Positions 7,299 through 16,834 of a stretch of DNA of 40,879 nt are shown in pieces. The notes beneath the pieces are model-generated. The model saw only the letters and a list, made by a program, of their open reading frames with translations, did not search any database and was not told the DNA's origin. Within the stretch, counting starts at the first letter, position 1; each line of letters opens with the position of its first letter. Source of the DNA: Clostridiales bacterium (lineage in GTDB: Bacteria; Bacillota; Clostridia; Lachnospirales; Lachnospiraceae); the NCBI GenBank assembly GCA_021201535.1, contig JAJQEU010000091.1, forward strand, positions 4,401 through 45,279, in the 5' to 3' direction. Both the position numbers and the translations under genes were made by a program.

Positions 7299-8234
7299 TT
7301 CAAGGAACTGTCGGATCACCTCCGCCACTCCGGCCGTATTATTATCATGCTCCGGCACAAAATCCGCGCAGCGCCGGATGCTCTCAGCGGCGTTCGGCAT
7401 CGCGACGCCGACACCCGCCGCGCGGATCATCGCGAGATCATTTTCCTCATCTCCCATGGCAACCGTGTTTTCGTGCGCGATCCCCAGATAATTTTCAAAA
7501 AAAACAATTCCGTCCGCCTTTGTACCGTGCAGGGGACAGTATTCCAGATATTCCGGAGCGGAGAAAAAGCTGACGCACCGGCCGCTCTCCCATTCCCGGT
7601 GATCCTCGCGAAACTTCTCCAGAAGCGCCCGATCCTTCAGGGAGGCCAATAGCACTTTCGGAGTGGCAACGGACACAGCTTCTTTCGATTCATATGACTC
7701 CGGCATCATTTCCGACCCGGAAACATCTTTCGAAAGCATCCGGGAAGGAAGCTCTCCTGCCGCGTACAATCCCGGAACCATCCGGCAACCCATGTTCAAC
7801 TGACTGGCATACAATCCCGGAATGATCCGATATTCCATCTTTGACTGATTGGCATAAAAATCCAGCTCCGGACTCTCACGGCGCGCAAGGATCTCATCAC
7901 CGCCGTAAGCCTGCACATGAACGCGGTACCGCTCCGCCTCCGCAAAGAGATACGCCGCATCCTCCACCGGCAGGAACAGTTCCCGAAGCATTTCCATATT
8001 TTCAAGGGTAAGAATCTTTGTTCCGTTATAAGAGATCAGAAAGCACCCTTTGCGCAGCATGCCGAGCTGCTTTGCGATCGGCAGAGCGCTGACCGTAGAG
8101 CGCCCGGTAGCGATGGCGACATAATGTCCCCTGTCAGCAGCTTCGCGAATCGCTGTGATATTTTCCTCCGGGATGGTCTTGTCGTCCCGCAGCGTCGTCC
8201 CATCCAGATCCAGAAAGAACATTTTTTTATCCAT
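7293..8234 (-). CDS. Cof-type HAD-superfamily phosphatase
   Basis: The 313-residue protein has the four HAD motifs of the Cof/YidA group: FFLDLDGTTL (nucleophile Asp9, acid Asp11), the Thr in IATGR, Lys in the HGTKADGI segment, and GDEENDLAMI with the metal-binding acidic pair near 264. A C2 cap lies between motifs 2 and 3. Such enzymes usually dephosphorylate sugar phosphates or flavin/PLP-type phosphates; the substrate cannot be told. The cap contains two and a half copies of a 15-residue tandem repeat (about residues 124-157), which lengthens the protein relative to typical members of about 270 residues. GAGGTGA stands 7 bases before the start. It ends the long minus-strand gene run. Confidence 0.9.
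   Translation of the reverse strand: MDKKMFFLDLDGTTLRDDKTIPEENITAIREAADRGHYVAIATGRSTVSALPIAKQLGMLRKGCFLISYNGTKILTLENMEMLRELFLPVEDAAYLFAEAERYRVHVQAYGGDEILARRESPELDFYANQSKMEYRIIPGLYASQLNMGCRMVPGLYAAGELPSRMLSKDVSGSEMMPESYESKEAVSVATPKVLLASLKDRALLEKFREDHREWESGRCVSFFSAPEYLEYCPLHGTKADGIVFFENYLGIAHENTVAMGDEENDLAMIRAAGVGVAMPNAAESIRRCADFVPEHDNNTAGVAEVIRQFLEL
7765..7863 (-). repeat. 45-bp tandem repeat inside the HAD gene
   Basis: A unit of 45 bp (15 codons) occurs twice in full and partly a third time. TACAATCCCGG is found at 7765 and again at 7810, and a related GGCATAAAAATCC occurs at 7851. The encoded units begin FYANQ, LYASQ and LYAAG, and the first two end IIPG and MVPG. The period is a multiple of three, so the reading frame is kept. 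This is a local in-frame duplication within the cap domain. Confidence 0.8.
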
Positions 8235-8311
8235 CTCATTTCACCTCGATACGTCAGACAGAAATACTTTCGCCCCACATATATAGCTCACATACAGGTC
8301 AGAGCGCAAAG

Positions 8312-9316
8312 TCATCTGTAATTTCCGAGAATTTTAAAATTGCGCGCCTCATCCCGCAGTCCCAGAATCGCGTTCTTAATCGGACTGTCATTTAAATTCC
8401 CGCTGATGTTCATAAAGAACCGATAGTCCAGGGGTTCTCTTGAAATCACAATCGATTCTATCCGGTTCATGTTCAGATTGTTATAGGTCAGATGCGACAT
8501 CAGATGATACAGTGAACCGCAGGTGTCCGGCGCCTCGAAGCAGATGGATATCTTATCCGCACCGCTCAGGGAAAGCTTATCCTTTGAGATCAGGACATAG
8601 CAGTCCTGCGGTTCCGGACTCGTCCAGTATTCCTCCAGGATATAAAACCCGTACTCCGCAATCAGATTGTAATTCGCCGAGACATAACCGGAAGCCGGAT
8701 CCTGCACCGGCAGGAACAGATAGTTCACCTCACCCTTCTTCAGAACCTCGCAGGCCTCCCGCCAGTTCTCACACAGGAGAAGACCGCAGCCCCTGGTCTG
8801 TGTATCCTGCCGGTCAGAATCAACGGCATCTTTCCGTTCCGCTGTCAGAGGAGATTCCCCCTGCGCAGCCGTATCACATCGCCGCTCAGATTCGGCAGGA
8901 TATTCCCATGCTGCCCAGGATACTTCCGCCGCCTTGCTGAAATACTCTCGCGCCGCCGCCGCAGATGTCTCAATATAAGCCGCGGCCGCATGAGAAAAAT
9001 CAAGCTCCCGTATCTCCACAAATCCGGTCGGAGCGAACTTCCCATATTCTGTCAGAAGCTGATACTGTTTCTTCCGGCTCATGGACATAATATGTTCGAA
9101 TAATTCCCGCGCCCCGTGGCTCGTGAAATCCGAGTGAGCCATCTGCGCCACTGCGTTCAGCTTCGCGATCTCCCGCTCCGCGTCAAATACCTGCTTTCCC
9201 GTCGAGATTTTATAATCTGCCACCTGCGTCGCGAGATCCATGCGTTTCTCATATAAATCCACAATCTGCCGGTCTATACGATCAATATCATCTCTTATAT
9301 CCTTTAAATCTTTCAT
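8312..9316 (-). CDS. pheA: Chorismate mutase with collapsed prephenate dehydratase and ACT domain
   Basis: Residues 1-90 form an AroQ chorismate mutase that keeps the catalytic set expected from E. coli: Arg8, Arg25, Lys36, Asp45, Arg48, Glu49 and Gln84. Residues 255-334 are an ACT domain (GSLYHLMSHL, MNRIESIV, FKILGNYR). Between them, where prephenate dehydratase should be, only fragments are left. YLFLPVQDPASG resembles the family's VLPIENS.AG, but there is no GP.GTFS motif, roughly 80 residues of the second lobe are absent, and the catalytic TRF position reads CYV near 239. A hydrophilic insert fills 141-175. The Phe-sensing ESRP motif of ACT is ESIV. The mutase is probably active and the dehydratase probably dead. 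It follows polC by 50 bases; whether another gene supplies dehydratase is unknown. Confidence 0.8.
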   Translation of the reverse strand: MKDLKDIRDDIDRIDRQIVDLYEKRMDLATQVADYKISTGKQVFDAEREIAKLNAVAQMAHSDFTSHGARELFEHIMSMSRKKQYQLLTEYGKFAPTGFVEIRELDFSHAAAAYIETSAAAAREYFSKAAEVSWAAWEYPAESERRCDTAAQGESPLTAERKDAVDSDRQDTQTRGCGLLLCENWREACEVLKKGEVNYLFLPVQDPASGYVSANYNLIAEYGFYILEEYWTSPEPQDCYVLISKDKLSLSGADKISICFEAPDTCGSLYHLMSHLTYNNLNMNRIESIVISREPLDYRFFMNISGNLNDSPIKNAILGLRDEARNFKILGNYR

Positions 9317-9366
9317 CCTGCTGCTTCCATCCTTTCATCGACTTCCTGTATCCTGCGAACTTTCAA

Positions 9367-12300
9367 CTACAAATCAAATAATGACAACTGATTCGACTCC
9401 GGCAAATCTCCGAGAAGTCCCAGATCTCCCATGAGATCAACCACGGACTTGCTTACCTTCGCCCTTTCACGAAAATCATCCCTGGATAAAAACGGTCCGT
9501 CTTTCGCCGCCTCCTCAACGCCCTCCGCCGCCTTGTCTCCCATCCCTTCAATGGTATCGATGGACGGCATCAGCTTCCCGTCAATTATCTGAAAGTGCCG
9601 TGCTTGTGCCCTGTAAATATCCAGAGGCAGAAACTCGAACCCCCGCGCGTACATCTCCTGCACAACGCGCATATCCCTCACAGTATCCTGTTCTTTTTTC
9701 GTGAGCGAATCTTTCCGGCTCTGATAATCATGCAGATAATATTCCAGCCGTTCCCTCCCCTGGCACATCAGCTCATAATCAAAGGCCGTCGCACGGATAC
9801 TGAAGAACGCCGCATAATAAGCCAGCGGATAGAAAACCTTGCAGTAAGCGATCCGCCAGGCCATCATGACATAGGCCGCCGCATGCGCTTTCGGGAACAT
9901 GTACTTGATCTTTTCACAGGACCAGATGTACCAGTCCGGCACATCGTGATCCATCATATCCTGCTTCCATTGCGGCCACTGGCCGCATTTTCCTCCGGCC
10001 ACCTTCCCTTTCCGGACATTCTCCATGATATTGAACGCTTCCTCAGAGTCCAGACCTTTTCCGATCAGATAGGTCATGATATCATCTCTGGTGCAGATCG
10101 CGGTCGCGATCGTCGCCTTTCCCTCCAGAATCAATGTCTGCGCATTGCCCAGCCAGACATCCGTACCGTGGGCAAGGCCGGCGATCCGGACCAAATCGGA
10201 AAACTGCGTCGGCTTTGTATCCAGAAGCATCTGCATGGCAAAATCCGTGCCGAACTCCGGAATCCCCAGAGCGCCGAGCCGGCATCCGCCGATATCCTCC
10301 GGTTCGATGCCGAGAGCAGATGTATTCTGAAACAGGGACATCACCTCGGGGTTGTCAAGAGGAATCTCCAGCGGGTTGATGCCGGTCAGATCCTGCAGCA
10401 TACGGATCATGGTCGGATCATCGTGCCCGAGTATATCCAGCTTCAGCAGGTTATGATCGATAGCGTGATAATCAAAATGTGTCGTGACAATATCCGTTGA
10501 CATATCGTTAGCCGGATGCTGTACCGGGGTAAATGAATAAATATTCTCACCGAGAGGCAGGACGATGATGCCGCCCGGATGCTGCCCCGTGGTGCGCCGA
10601 ACGCCCACGCAGCCCTGCACGATACGTGAGATCTCACAGTTGCGTTTCGAGATACCGCGCTCCTCGTAATAATTTTTCACATAACCGAAAGCAGTCTTGT
10701 CCGCCAGTGTGCCGATCGTCCCGGCGCGGTAGGTCTGTCCGTCCCCGAAGATGACCTCCGTGTATTTATGAGCTTTGCTCTGATAATCGCCGGAAAAATT
10801 CAGATCAATATCCGGTTCCTTATTCCCTTTAAATCCGAGGAAGGTCTCAAACGGAATGTCAAACCCTTCCTTTTTCAGCTTTGTACCGCAGACCGGACAG
10901 ATTTTGTCCGGCATATCACACCCGGCCCGTCCCGCATAGGCTTTTACATCCTCCGAGTCAAAATCCGTATAATGGCATTCCGGACAGATATAGTGCGGAC
11001 TCAACGGATTTACTTCCGTGATACCGGCCATCGTCGCCACAAAAGAGGATCCGACCGACCCGCGGGAACCGACCAGATAACCGTCCTCGTTGGACTTCCA
11101 CACCAGCTTCTGCGCGATAATGTACATCACGGCAAAACCGTTGGAGATGATGGAATTCAGCTCCCGCTCCAGCCGCTCTGTCACAATCTCCGGCAGACTC
11201 TCGCCGTAGATCTCATGCGCCTTGCTGTAGCAGATCTCCCGCAGCGTCTGATCGGAATTCTCAATCTCCGGCGGGCACTTGTCCGGGCGAACCGGAGCGA
11301 TCCGCTCACACATGGCCGCGATTTTGTTCGTGTTTGTAATAACAATCTCTTCCGCTTTCTCACTGCCGAGATAGGAAAACTCCTTCAGCATCTCCTCTGT
11401 GGTACGCAGATAAAGCGGTGCCTGCTCATCCGCGTCCTTGAAGCCCTTGCCCGCCATGATGATACGGCGGTACACCTCATCCTCCGGATCGAGAAAATGC
11501 ACGTCGCAGGTGGCAACCACCGGCTTGTTCATCTGCTCGCCGAGTTCCACGATCCGGCGGTTGATCTCACGCAGATCCTCCTCCGTCTCCACAGGCGAGG
11601 AATTATTTTTCAGCATAAATGCATTATTTCCCAGAGGCTGAATCTCCAGATAATCATAAAACGCGGCGATCCGGCTGATCTCCTCCTGTGTCCTGCCGTT
11701 CAGCACAGCCTGATAAAGCTCCCCTGCTTCACAGGCGGATCCGAGAAGGATTCCCTCGCGGTATTTCTGAAACTCGCTCTTCGGTATCCGCGGACGCTTG
11801 CTGTAATACCGGATGTGAGAATCGGAGACAAGCTTATATAAATTGACCCTGCCGATATCATTCTGCGCGATCATGATAGCGTGATACGTCGGAAGCTTTT
11901 TGATCATATCCGCAGAAACAGCATTCATCTGCATCAGCTGATCCAGCGTTTTCACATCCTGAGCTGTCAGCATTTCGACAAACTTTATAAAAATCTCTGC
12001 CGTACAGCCCGCGTCATCCACCGCGCGGTGATGATGATTCAGGGAGATATTCAGAGCCTTCGCTACCGTGTCCAGTTTAAAACGATTGAGCTGAGGAAGC
12101 AGAAGCCGCGCCAGCGCCACCGTATCCAGCACTGTTTTTTCACAGGGGATCCCCAGCATATCACAGTTCTTACGGATAAAACTCATGTCAAAATCCGCAT
12201 TGTGAGCCACCATCACGGCATCCTTCGAAAACTCCATAAATCGCGCCAGCGTCTCTCGGATCAGCGGCGCATCCATAACCATTTCATCGCGGATCCCGGT

Positions 12301-13875
12301 CAGCTGTTCGATCTCATAAGGAATCGGAATCTGCGGATTCACAAAAGAAGAAAAACGGTCTGTAACCCTTCCGTTTTCAACCTTCACCGCTCCGATCTCA
12401 ATGATTCTGTTTTTATCCGGACTGAATCCGGTAGTTTCAATATCAAAGACTACAAAGATCTCATCCAGAGACTGTCCCTGCGGATGATCTACAGGCGATT
12501 TCAGATCGTCGACCAGATAAGCCTCCATCCCGTATAAGATCTGAAAATCATCTTTTTCAGAGACAGCATGAGCCGCATCCGTGAATGCCTGTACGTCGCC
12601 ATGGTCGGTGATGGCAATCGCCTTGTGACCCCATTTCATCGCGCGTTTGATGATATCCTTCACATCGGAGACACCGTCCATATCACTCATCTTGGTGTGG
12701 CAGTGAAGCTCTACCCGCTTTTCGGGACTGTGATCCATACGGACAGAAGCGAAGGACGGAATTTTCCGGATGCCCCGGACAGATCCGATCGTCAGCTCAT
12801 GGTCGAAACGATCAATCGTCGTCACACCCCATATTTTCAGGAAAGTGCCCTGTACAACGCCTTTTTCCAGTTCCTCCAGCTGTTCTTTTTTACAGAACAT
12901 CTTGATCGTGATACTGTCCGTAAAATCTGTGACAGAAAACAGCAGAATATACTTTCCGCTGCGAAGCTCACGCGTCTCCACACTCATGACCTGTCCGCGG
13001 ATGACCACGTCGCCGACTTCTCCGGTAAGCTGATCCAGACGAACAGACGCCTCCTCAGAATCACGTCCGTAGATCACATCCGGATTGTCACTGCGGCGGG
13101 AAGAGTATGACTCCCGGTATTTCTTCCCATTTTTCTGATACTGTATTGGATTCTTTTCGGATCTGTCATCCGACGGGTTCGCCCGGCCACTTTCTTTTTT
13201 TGAACTATGTTTTTCAGACACGCTGCCCGTCTGCTCCCACGGCGTGTCGGATGAAGAACTTCTTTCCAGAAAATCCTCCTTTTTTTCTGCGCCGATGGCC
13301 GCGTGACTTACAATCGCCCGCACTTCATTCTGAAGCTGCAGATCAGCGTTTTTCCTGTATCTGGAATCCTTTTTCCGGCAGAAACGGATATCGACACGAA
13401 CACTCAGGCTGCACCGCTCATTAAATATTTTTTCGAGGATATGATAGATATCCTCCTCCTTCTGACGAGCAGGCAGCGAGTCCTCCAGCGTCAGCACAAA
13501 CGTATGCTCATCCGGACACTCGTATACCGCATGGCGGAGAACATTATATTCCACCTGACTGTAACGCCGAAACTCTGCCAGAACGGACGACCAGTAAGCC
13601 TCCAGTAAATTCGAAAGAGTATACTGCCCGGAGAGAGAAAACTTCTCAATAATACGAATGGTCACCTGCCTGTCCGGAAAAAGCTGTTTCTTCAGTTCAC
13701 TTTCCAGAAAAAATACCTTCTCCTTGGGAAGCAACCGGCCGCTGGACATATAGACCCGGATAAAATCATGGCGGGTAGTTGTGGATACCTTTGATACGGA
13801 GGCATCCCGAAGCATTCCTGCCAGATCGTTATTTAATTTCAATTGCGGAAAAACCTCAAAAAAATCCTTCGTCAT
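9367..13875 (-). CDS. polC: DNA polymerase III alpha subunit, PolC type
   Basis: This is the Gram-positive replicative polymerase with built-in proofreading (1502 residues). Domains in order are: N-terminal domain; a variable charged linker (about 190-275); an OB fold (about 290-370); an N-terminal PHP piece beginning VELHCHTKMSDMDG (388); an inserted DEDDh exonuclease with VVFDIETTGF (near 477); the rest of PHP; the palm with PDIDLNFSGD, holding two catalytic aspartates; a zinc-binding pair CPECHY and CPVCGTKL; then fingers and C-terminal domain. The start is set at 13875: GGAG lies 6 bases upstream and the product begins MTKDFFEVFPQLK, as in relatives. An ATG 12 bases earlier is possible. 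polC normally follows ispG; here hppA and a folate gene intervene. Confidence 0.97.
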   Translation of the reverse strand: MTKDFFEVFPQLKLNNDLAGMLRDASVSKVSTTTRHDFIRVYMSSGRLLPKEKVFFLESELKKQLFPDRQVTIRIIEKFSLSGQYTLSNLLEAYWSSVLAEFRRYSQVEYNVLRHAVYECPDEHTFVLTLEDSLPARQKEEDIYHILEKIFNERCSLSVRVDIRFCRKKDSRYRKNADLQLQNEVRAIVSHAAIGAEKKEDFLERSSSSDTPWEQTGSVSEKHSSKKESGRANPSDDRSEKNPIQYQKNGKKYRESYSSRRSDNPDVIYGRDSEEASVRLDQLTGEVGDVVIRGQVMSVETRELRSGKYILLFSVTDFTDSITIKMFCKKEQLEELEKGVVQGTFLKIWGVTTIDRFDHELTIGSVRGIRKIPSFASVRMDHSPEKRVELHCHTKMSDMDGVSDVKDIIKRAMKWGHKAIAITDHGDVQAFTDAAHAVSEKDDFQILYGMEAYLVDDLKSPVDHPQGQSLDEIFVVFDIETTGFSPDKNRIIEIGAVKVENGRVTDRFSSFVNPQIPIPYEIEQLTGIRDEMVMDAPLIRETLARFMEFSKDAVMVAHNADFDMSFIRKNCDMLGIPCEKTVLDTVALARLLLPQLNRFKLDTVAKALNISLNHHHRAVDDAGCTAEIFIKFVEMLTAQDVKTLDQLMQMNAVSADMIKKLPTYHAIMIAQNDIGRVNLYKLVSDSHIRYYSKRPRIPKSEFQKYREGILLGSACEAGELYQAVLNGRTQEEISRIAAFYDYLEIQPLGNNAFMLKNNSSPVETEEDLREINRRIVELGEQMNKPVVATCDVHFLDPEDEVYRRIIMAGKGFKDADEQAPLYLRTTEEMLKEFSYLGSEKAEEIVITNTNKIAAMCERIAPVRPDKCPPEIENSDQTLREICYSKAHEIYGESLPEIVTERLERELNSIISNGFAVMYIIAQKLVWKSNEDGYLVGSRGSVGSSFVATMAGITEVNPLSPHYICPECHYTDFDSEDVKAYAGRAGCDMPDKICPVCGTKLKKEGFDIPFETFLGFKGNKEPDIDLNFSGDYQSKAHKYTEVIFGDGQTYRAGTIGTLADKTAFGYVKNYYEERGISKRNCEISRIVQGCVGVRRTTGQHPGGIIVLPLGENIYSFTPVQHPANDMSTDIVTTHFDYHAIDHNLLKLDILGHDDPTMIRMLQDLTGINPLEIPLDNPEVMSLFQNTSALGIEPEDIGGCRLGALGIPEFGTDFAMQMLLDTKPTQFSDLVRIAGLAHGTDVWLGNAQTLILEGKATIATAICTRDDIMTYLIGKGLDSEEAFNIMENVRKGKVAGGKCGQWPQWKQDMMDHDVPDWYIWSCEKIKYMFPKAHAAAYVMMAWRIAYCKVFYPLAYYAAFFSIRATAFDYELMCQGRERLEYYLHDYQSRKDSLTKKEQDTVRDMRVVQEMYARGFEFLPLDIYRAQARHFQIIDGKLMPSIDTIEGMGDKAAEGVEEAAKDGPFLSRDDFRERAKVSKSVVDLMGDLGLLGDLPESNQLSLFDL

Positions 13876-13940
13876 GCGTATCTCCATTCCGCCTTCTTTC
13901 AACCGGAAGCACAAACAGCTACATTCTGCCTTTTTCTGGA

Positions 13941-14561
13941 TTATACTTCTGTCAGCTGCTCTTCCGTGACAATCAGGGAAAGCGGCACATCAAATTCACC
14001 GACCGGAAGCCGCTTTGCCATCTGCAGTCCATAAGCGACACCCAGCATCAGGCAATCATGTTCTGCGGAAAAATGACGATCATAATATCCTTTTCCGAAA
14101 CCCATACGATTTCCGTAAAAATCAAAAGCAACGCCGGGTGTCAGTACAAGGGTCTCCATCCCGGAACGCCAGTCTACCGGCCTGTTCTCCCATGGCTCCA
14201 TCACCCCGAATGTGCCCGCAGAAAACTGATCAAAGCCGCTCACTTCAAAATAACGCATCTCGTCCCCGAACACTTTCGGAAAAGCCACGCGTTTCCCACA
14301 TCGCCATGCTTCCCGCACAACCGCGCGGATATCCGCCTCATTTCCCAGCGGATAGTAGGCATACAGAAACCGGACCGACGCGAACAGCTGACTATTCAGG
14401 ATGTTCTCACAAATCTGTGCGGACAGAACCGCCGTCTGATCAGAAGTCATCCTGTTTCGACGCTCTCTGTATAATCTCCTGACGTCCTTCTTTTCTGTCA
14501 TTTCCATTGTGGTCGAAGAATCTGTTATGTATTCCCGATCTGTCGGATTATTTATGAACAT
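13941..14561 (-). CDS. 5-formyltetrahydrofolate cyclo-ligase
   Basis: The product converts 5-formyl-THF to 5,10-methenyl-THF using ATP, salvaging an inhibitory folate. The family signature is clear: an N-terminal basic helix KKDVRRLYRERR that contributes to nucleotide binding, YYPLGNEADIR, and the C-terminal MGFGKGYYDR loop. The ATG at 14561 is chosen because AAGGA stands 7 bases upstream. Family alignment would also fit ATG at 14507 or 14501, which lack a ribosome binding site and give a protein of about 186-188 residues. The gene has its own promoter at 14641-14669 and precedes polC by 65 bases. With fhs further upstream, this makes two folate one-carbon genes in the window. Confidence 0.88.
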   Translation of the reverse strand: MFINNPTDREYITDSSTTMEMTEKKDVRRLYRERRNRMTSDQTAVLSAQICENILNSQLFASVRFLYAYYPLGNEADIRAVVREAWRCGKRVAFPKVFGDEMRYFEVSGFDQFSAGTFGVMEPWENRPVDWRSGMETLVLTPGVAFDFYGNRMGFGKGYYDRHFSAEHDCLMLGVAYGLQMAKRLPVGEFDVPLSLIVTEEQLTEV

Positions 14562-14597
14562 GGATAAATCCTTTTTGCTGCAGCACTTCATGCTATC

Positions 14598-14634
14598 TAT
14601 AGTGAACGGAAGAAATAATTTGTCATTCACTATA
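14598..14634 (-). promoter_or_regulatory. Inverted repeat at the transcript start of the cyclo-ligase gene
   Basis: TATAGTGAA (14598-14606) and TTCACTATA (14626-14634) form a perfect 9-bp inverted repeat separated by 19 bases. It begins at the predicted +1 of the promoter at 14641-14669. This position suits either a repressor operator or a hairpin at the very 5' end of the mRNA. The rest of the 231-base gap between this gene and hppA holds the promoter and the hppA terminator. Confidence 0.5.
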
Positions 14635-14640
14635 AATGAT

Positions 14641-14669
14641 ACTATAGCAGAAAAAAACGGTTCAGACAA
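14641..14669 (-). promoter_or_regulatory. Promoter of the cyclo-ligase-polC segment
   Basis: On the minus strand TTGTCT (14664-14669), a 17-base spacer and TATAGT (14641-14646) form a reasonable sigma-A promoter. Together with the hppA terminator just upstream it marks the start of a new transcription unit. Confidence 0.65.
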
Positions 14670-14721
14670 TGTTTTTATACCGGAAGAATATCCGCACACA
14701 ATCGAGCAGAAAAGTCAGCGC

Positions 14722-14763
14722 AAAAAAAGAACCACCCGATGCTATCATACACCGGATGGTTCT
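14722..14763 (-). terminator. Intrinsic terminator of hppA
   Basis: A 14-bp stem (14750-14763 with 14728-14741, two G.U pairs, eight-base loop) is followed by a run of U residues on the minus strand (14722-14728). This is the clearest rho-independent terminator in the window and lies 29 bases after the hppA stop codon. Confidence 0.92.
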
Positions 14764-14792
14764 GTCATACAAATCTCTGTTATGACACAGGC

Positions 14793-16793
14793 CTACAGTA
14801 TGCCTCCGATCATAATGAAGATCGGTGCAAATACAAGAGATACAATCGTCATCAGCTTGATCAGGATGTTGATCGACGGTCCTGACGTATCCTTGAACGG
14901 ATCACCGACCGTATCACCGACAACGGCTGCCTTGTGAGGCTCGCTGCCCTTGCCGCCATGCTGTCCGCTCTCTATGTATTTCTTCGCGTTATCCCACGCG
15001 CCACCGGCGTTCGCCATGAAGATGGCCATCATAACACCGGTAACCAGAGCACCCGCGAGAAGTCCGCCGAGAGCGGCAGGTCCCAGCAGTATGCCGACAA
15101 AGATCGGAACAACGATTGCGATGATGCCGGGAACGATCATCTGCTTCAGGGATGCCTGCGTGGAGATACCGATACAGGTCTTGTAATCCGGCTTGCTCGT
15201 GCCCTCCAGGATACCCGGATCTGCATGGAACTGACGCCGCACCTCCTCGATCATCTTGTAGGCAGCCTTGGATACCGCCTCCATCGTGATGGCCGAGAAC
15301 AGGAACGGAAGCATCGCGCCGATCAGCAGGCCGACGATAACGGTCGGAACCAGCAGATCGATTGTCGTAAGGTCAACCGCCTCCGCATAAGATACAAACA
15401 GGGACAACGCGGTCAGAGCCGCGGAACCGATGGCAAAGCCCTTGCCGATGGCAGCGGTCGTGTTGCCGACAGAATCCAGTGAATCGGTGATCTCACGGAC
15501 ATCCTCGTCCAGGCCGGACATCTCGGCGATACCGCCCGCGTTGTCTGCAATCGGACCGTAAGCGTCTACCGCAACGGTGCTGCCGGTGGTGGCCAGCATG
15601 CCGACGGCCGCAAGCGCGATACCGTATACGCCGCAGAAACGATAGGCCACAAAGATACCGGCCGCGATCAGGATGATCGGCCATGTACAGGAGTTCATAC
15701 CAACGGCAAGGCCGCTGATGATATTCGTCGCCGAACCGGTCTCGGACTGCTCCGCAATCTTCTGAACCGGTTTATGCTTGTCAGATGTATAGTACTCGGT
15801 GATCCGTCCGATCGCAATGCCGACAATCAGACCCGCAATGATCGGTCCGCAGAACTTAAAGGAACCGAGCATCGGCTTGCTGAGTACGATTGCCAGAACG
15901 ACCGTAATGATGTCAGCCACGTTGCTTCCCATATTCAGGGACTTCTGCGGATCTCCGCCATCCTTGCCTCGGACAAAGAAGATACCGATGATCGAAGCCA
16001 CGATACCGACCGCCGCGAGACAGAGCGGATAAAGAGCTCCGCCGATCTGACCGAAAGAACCGGAAATGCCGGATGCAATCAGTCCCAGTGTAATAGCGGA
16101 AATAATGGAACCGACATAGGACTCGAAAAGATCGGCGCCCATACCGGCAACATCGCCTACATTGTCGCCTACATTGTCCGCGATAACGGCCGGGTTACGG
16201 GGATCATCCTCCGGAATACCGGCTTCGACCTTGCCGACAAGGTCAGCGCCGACATCGGCAGCCTTCGTGTAGATACCGCCACCCACACGGGCAAACAGCG
16301 CCACGGAAGACGCGCCCAGGCTGAAACCGAACAGAATCGAGGTATTGCCGGTGATAATGTAAATCAGGCTGACGCCCGCAAGGCCGAGGCCAACCACGCA
16401 CAGACCCATCACGGCGCCGCCGCGGAACGCAACCGGAAGTGCCGCGGACATGCCCTTCTCCTTCGCGGCGTTCGCAGTCCGGACATTCGCCTGGGTCGCT
16501 ACGCTCATGCCGAAGAAACCGGCCAGAATCGACAAAACCGCTCCAATCACAAAGCAGAGTGCCGTAGGCCAGCCGATGGCAAAGCCGACTACCAAAAATA
16601 CAACAATGATGAAAATAATCAGAATCTTGTATTCTGAAAAAAGGAATGCTCGCGCACCCTCGTGGATCGCTGCGGCGATCTCTTTCATCCGGTCTGTTCC
16701 CTCCGGCTGTTTCCTCACACTCGCAGCCAATCCTGCGGCGACAAGCAGCGCTATGACGCCGATGATCGGAATGATCAATGTCCAAGTAATCAT
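14793..16793 (-). CDS. hppA: K+-dependent membrane pyrophosphatase, probably Na+-pumping
   Basis: The 666-residue protein has about 16 hydrophobic helices and the family's acidic PPi-binding loops: [19 protein letters not shown] near 197, [12 protein letters not shown] near 410 and the final [16 protein letters not shown]. It cleaves pyrophosphate to move cations out across the cytoplasmic membrane. The motif [10 protein letters not shown] has Ala447 and Gly450, the pattern of K+-dependent enzymes (Lys and Thr in K+-independent ones). The segment DLFESYVGS with Glu224, and the resemblance to clostridial enzymes, favour Na+ as the pumped ion; that is inference. The start follows GGGAG. It is flanked by its own promoter and terminator, so it is an independent unit inserted between ispG and polC. 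Confidence 0.95.
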   Translation of the reverse strand: MITWTLIIPIIGVIALLVAAGLAASVRKQPEGTDRMKEIAAAIHEGARAFLFSEYKILIIFIIVVFLVVGFAIGWPTALCFVIGAVLSILAGFFGMSVATQANVRTANAAKEKGMSAALPVAFRGGAVMGLCVVGLGLAGVSLIYIITGNTSILFGFSLGASSVALFARVGGGIYTKAADVGADLVGKVEAGIPEDDPRNPAVIADNVGDNVGDVAGMGADLFESYVGSIISAITLGLIASGISGSFGQIGGALYPLCLAAVGIVASIIGIFFVRGKDGGDPQKSLNMGSNVADIITVVLAIVLSKPMLGSFKFCGPIIAGLIVGIAIGRITEYYTSDKHKPVQKIAEQSETGSATNIISGLAVGMNSCTWPIILIAAGIFVAYRFCGVYGIALAAVGMLATTGSTVAVDAYGPIADNAGGIAEMSGLDEDVREITDSLDSVGNTTAAIGKGFAIGSAALTALSLFVSYAEAVDLTTIDLLVPTVIVGLLIGAMLPFLFSAITMEAVSKAAYKMIEEVRRQFHADPGILEGTSKPDYKTCIGISTQASLKQMIVPGIIAIVVPIFVGILLGPAALGGLLAGALVTGVMMAIFMANAGGAWDNAKKYIESGQHGGKGSEPHKAAVVGDTVGDPFKDTSGPSINILIKLMTIVSLVFAPIFIMIGGIL

Positions 16794-16834
16794 TTTAAAT
16801 TGCTCCCTTCAAAATAATAAAATTTCTATAAAGT

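Noticed and set aside
9595-13110. Long open frames on the plus strand opposite polC, including ones of 218-357 codons
   Set aside because: They lie fully antisense to a strongly conserved polymerase gene, lack ribosome binding sites and recognisable motifs, and have compositions typical of reverse frames of G/C-rich codons.
15774-16637. A 287-codon plus-strand open frame opposite hppA
   Set aside because: It is His/Arg/Asp-rich low-information sequence antisense to a conserved membrane protein gene, with no start signal.
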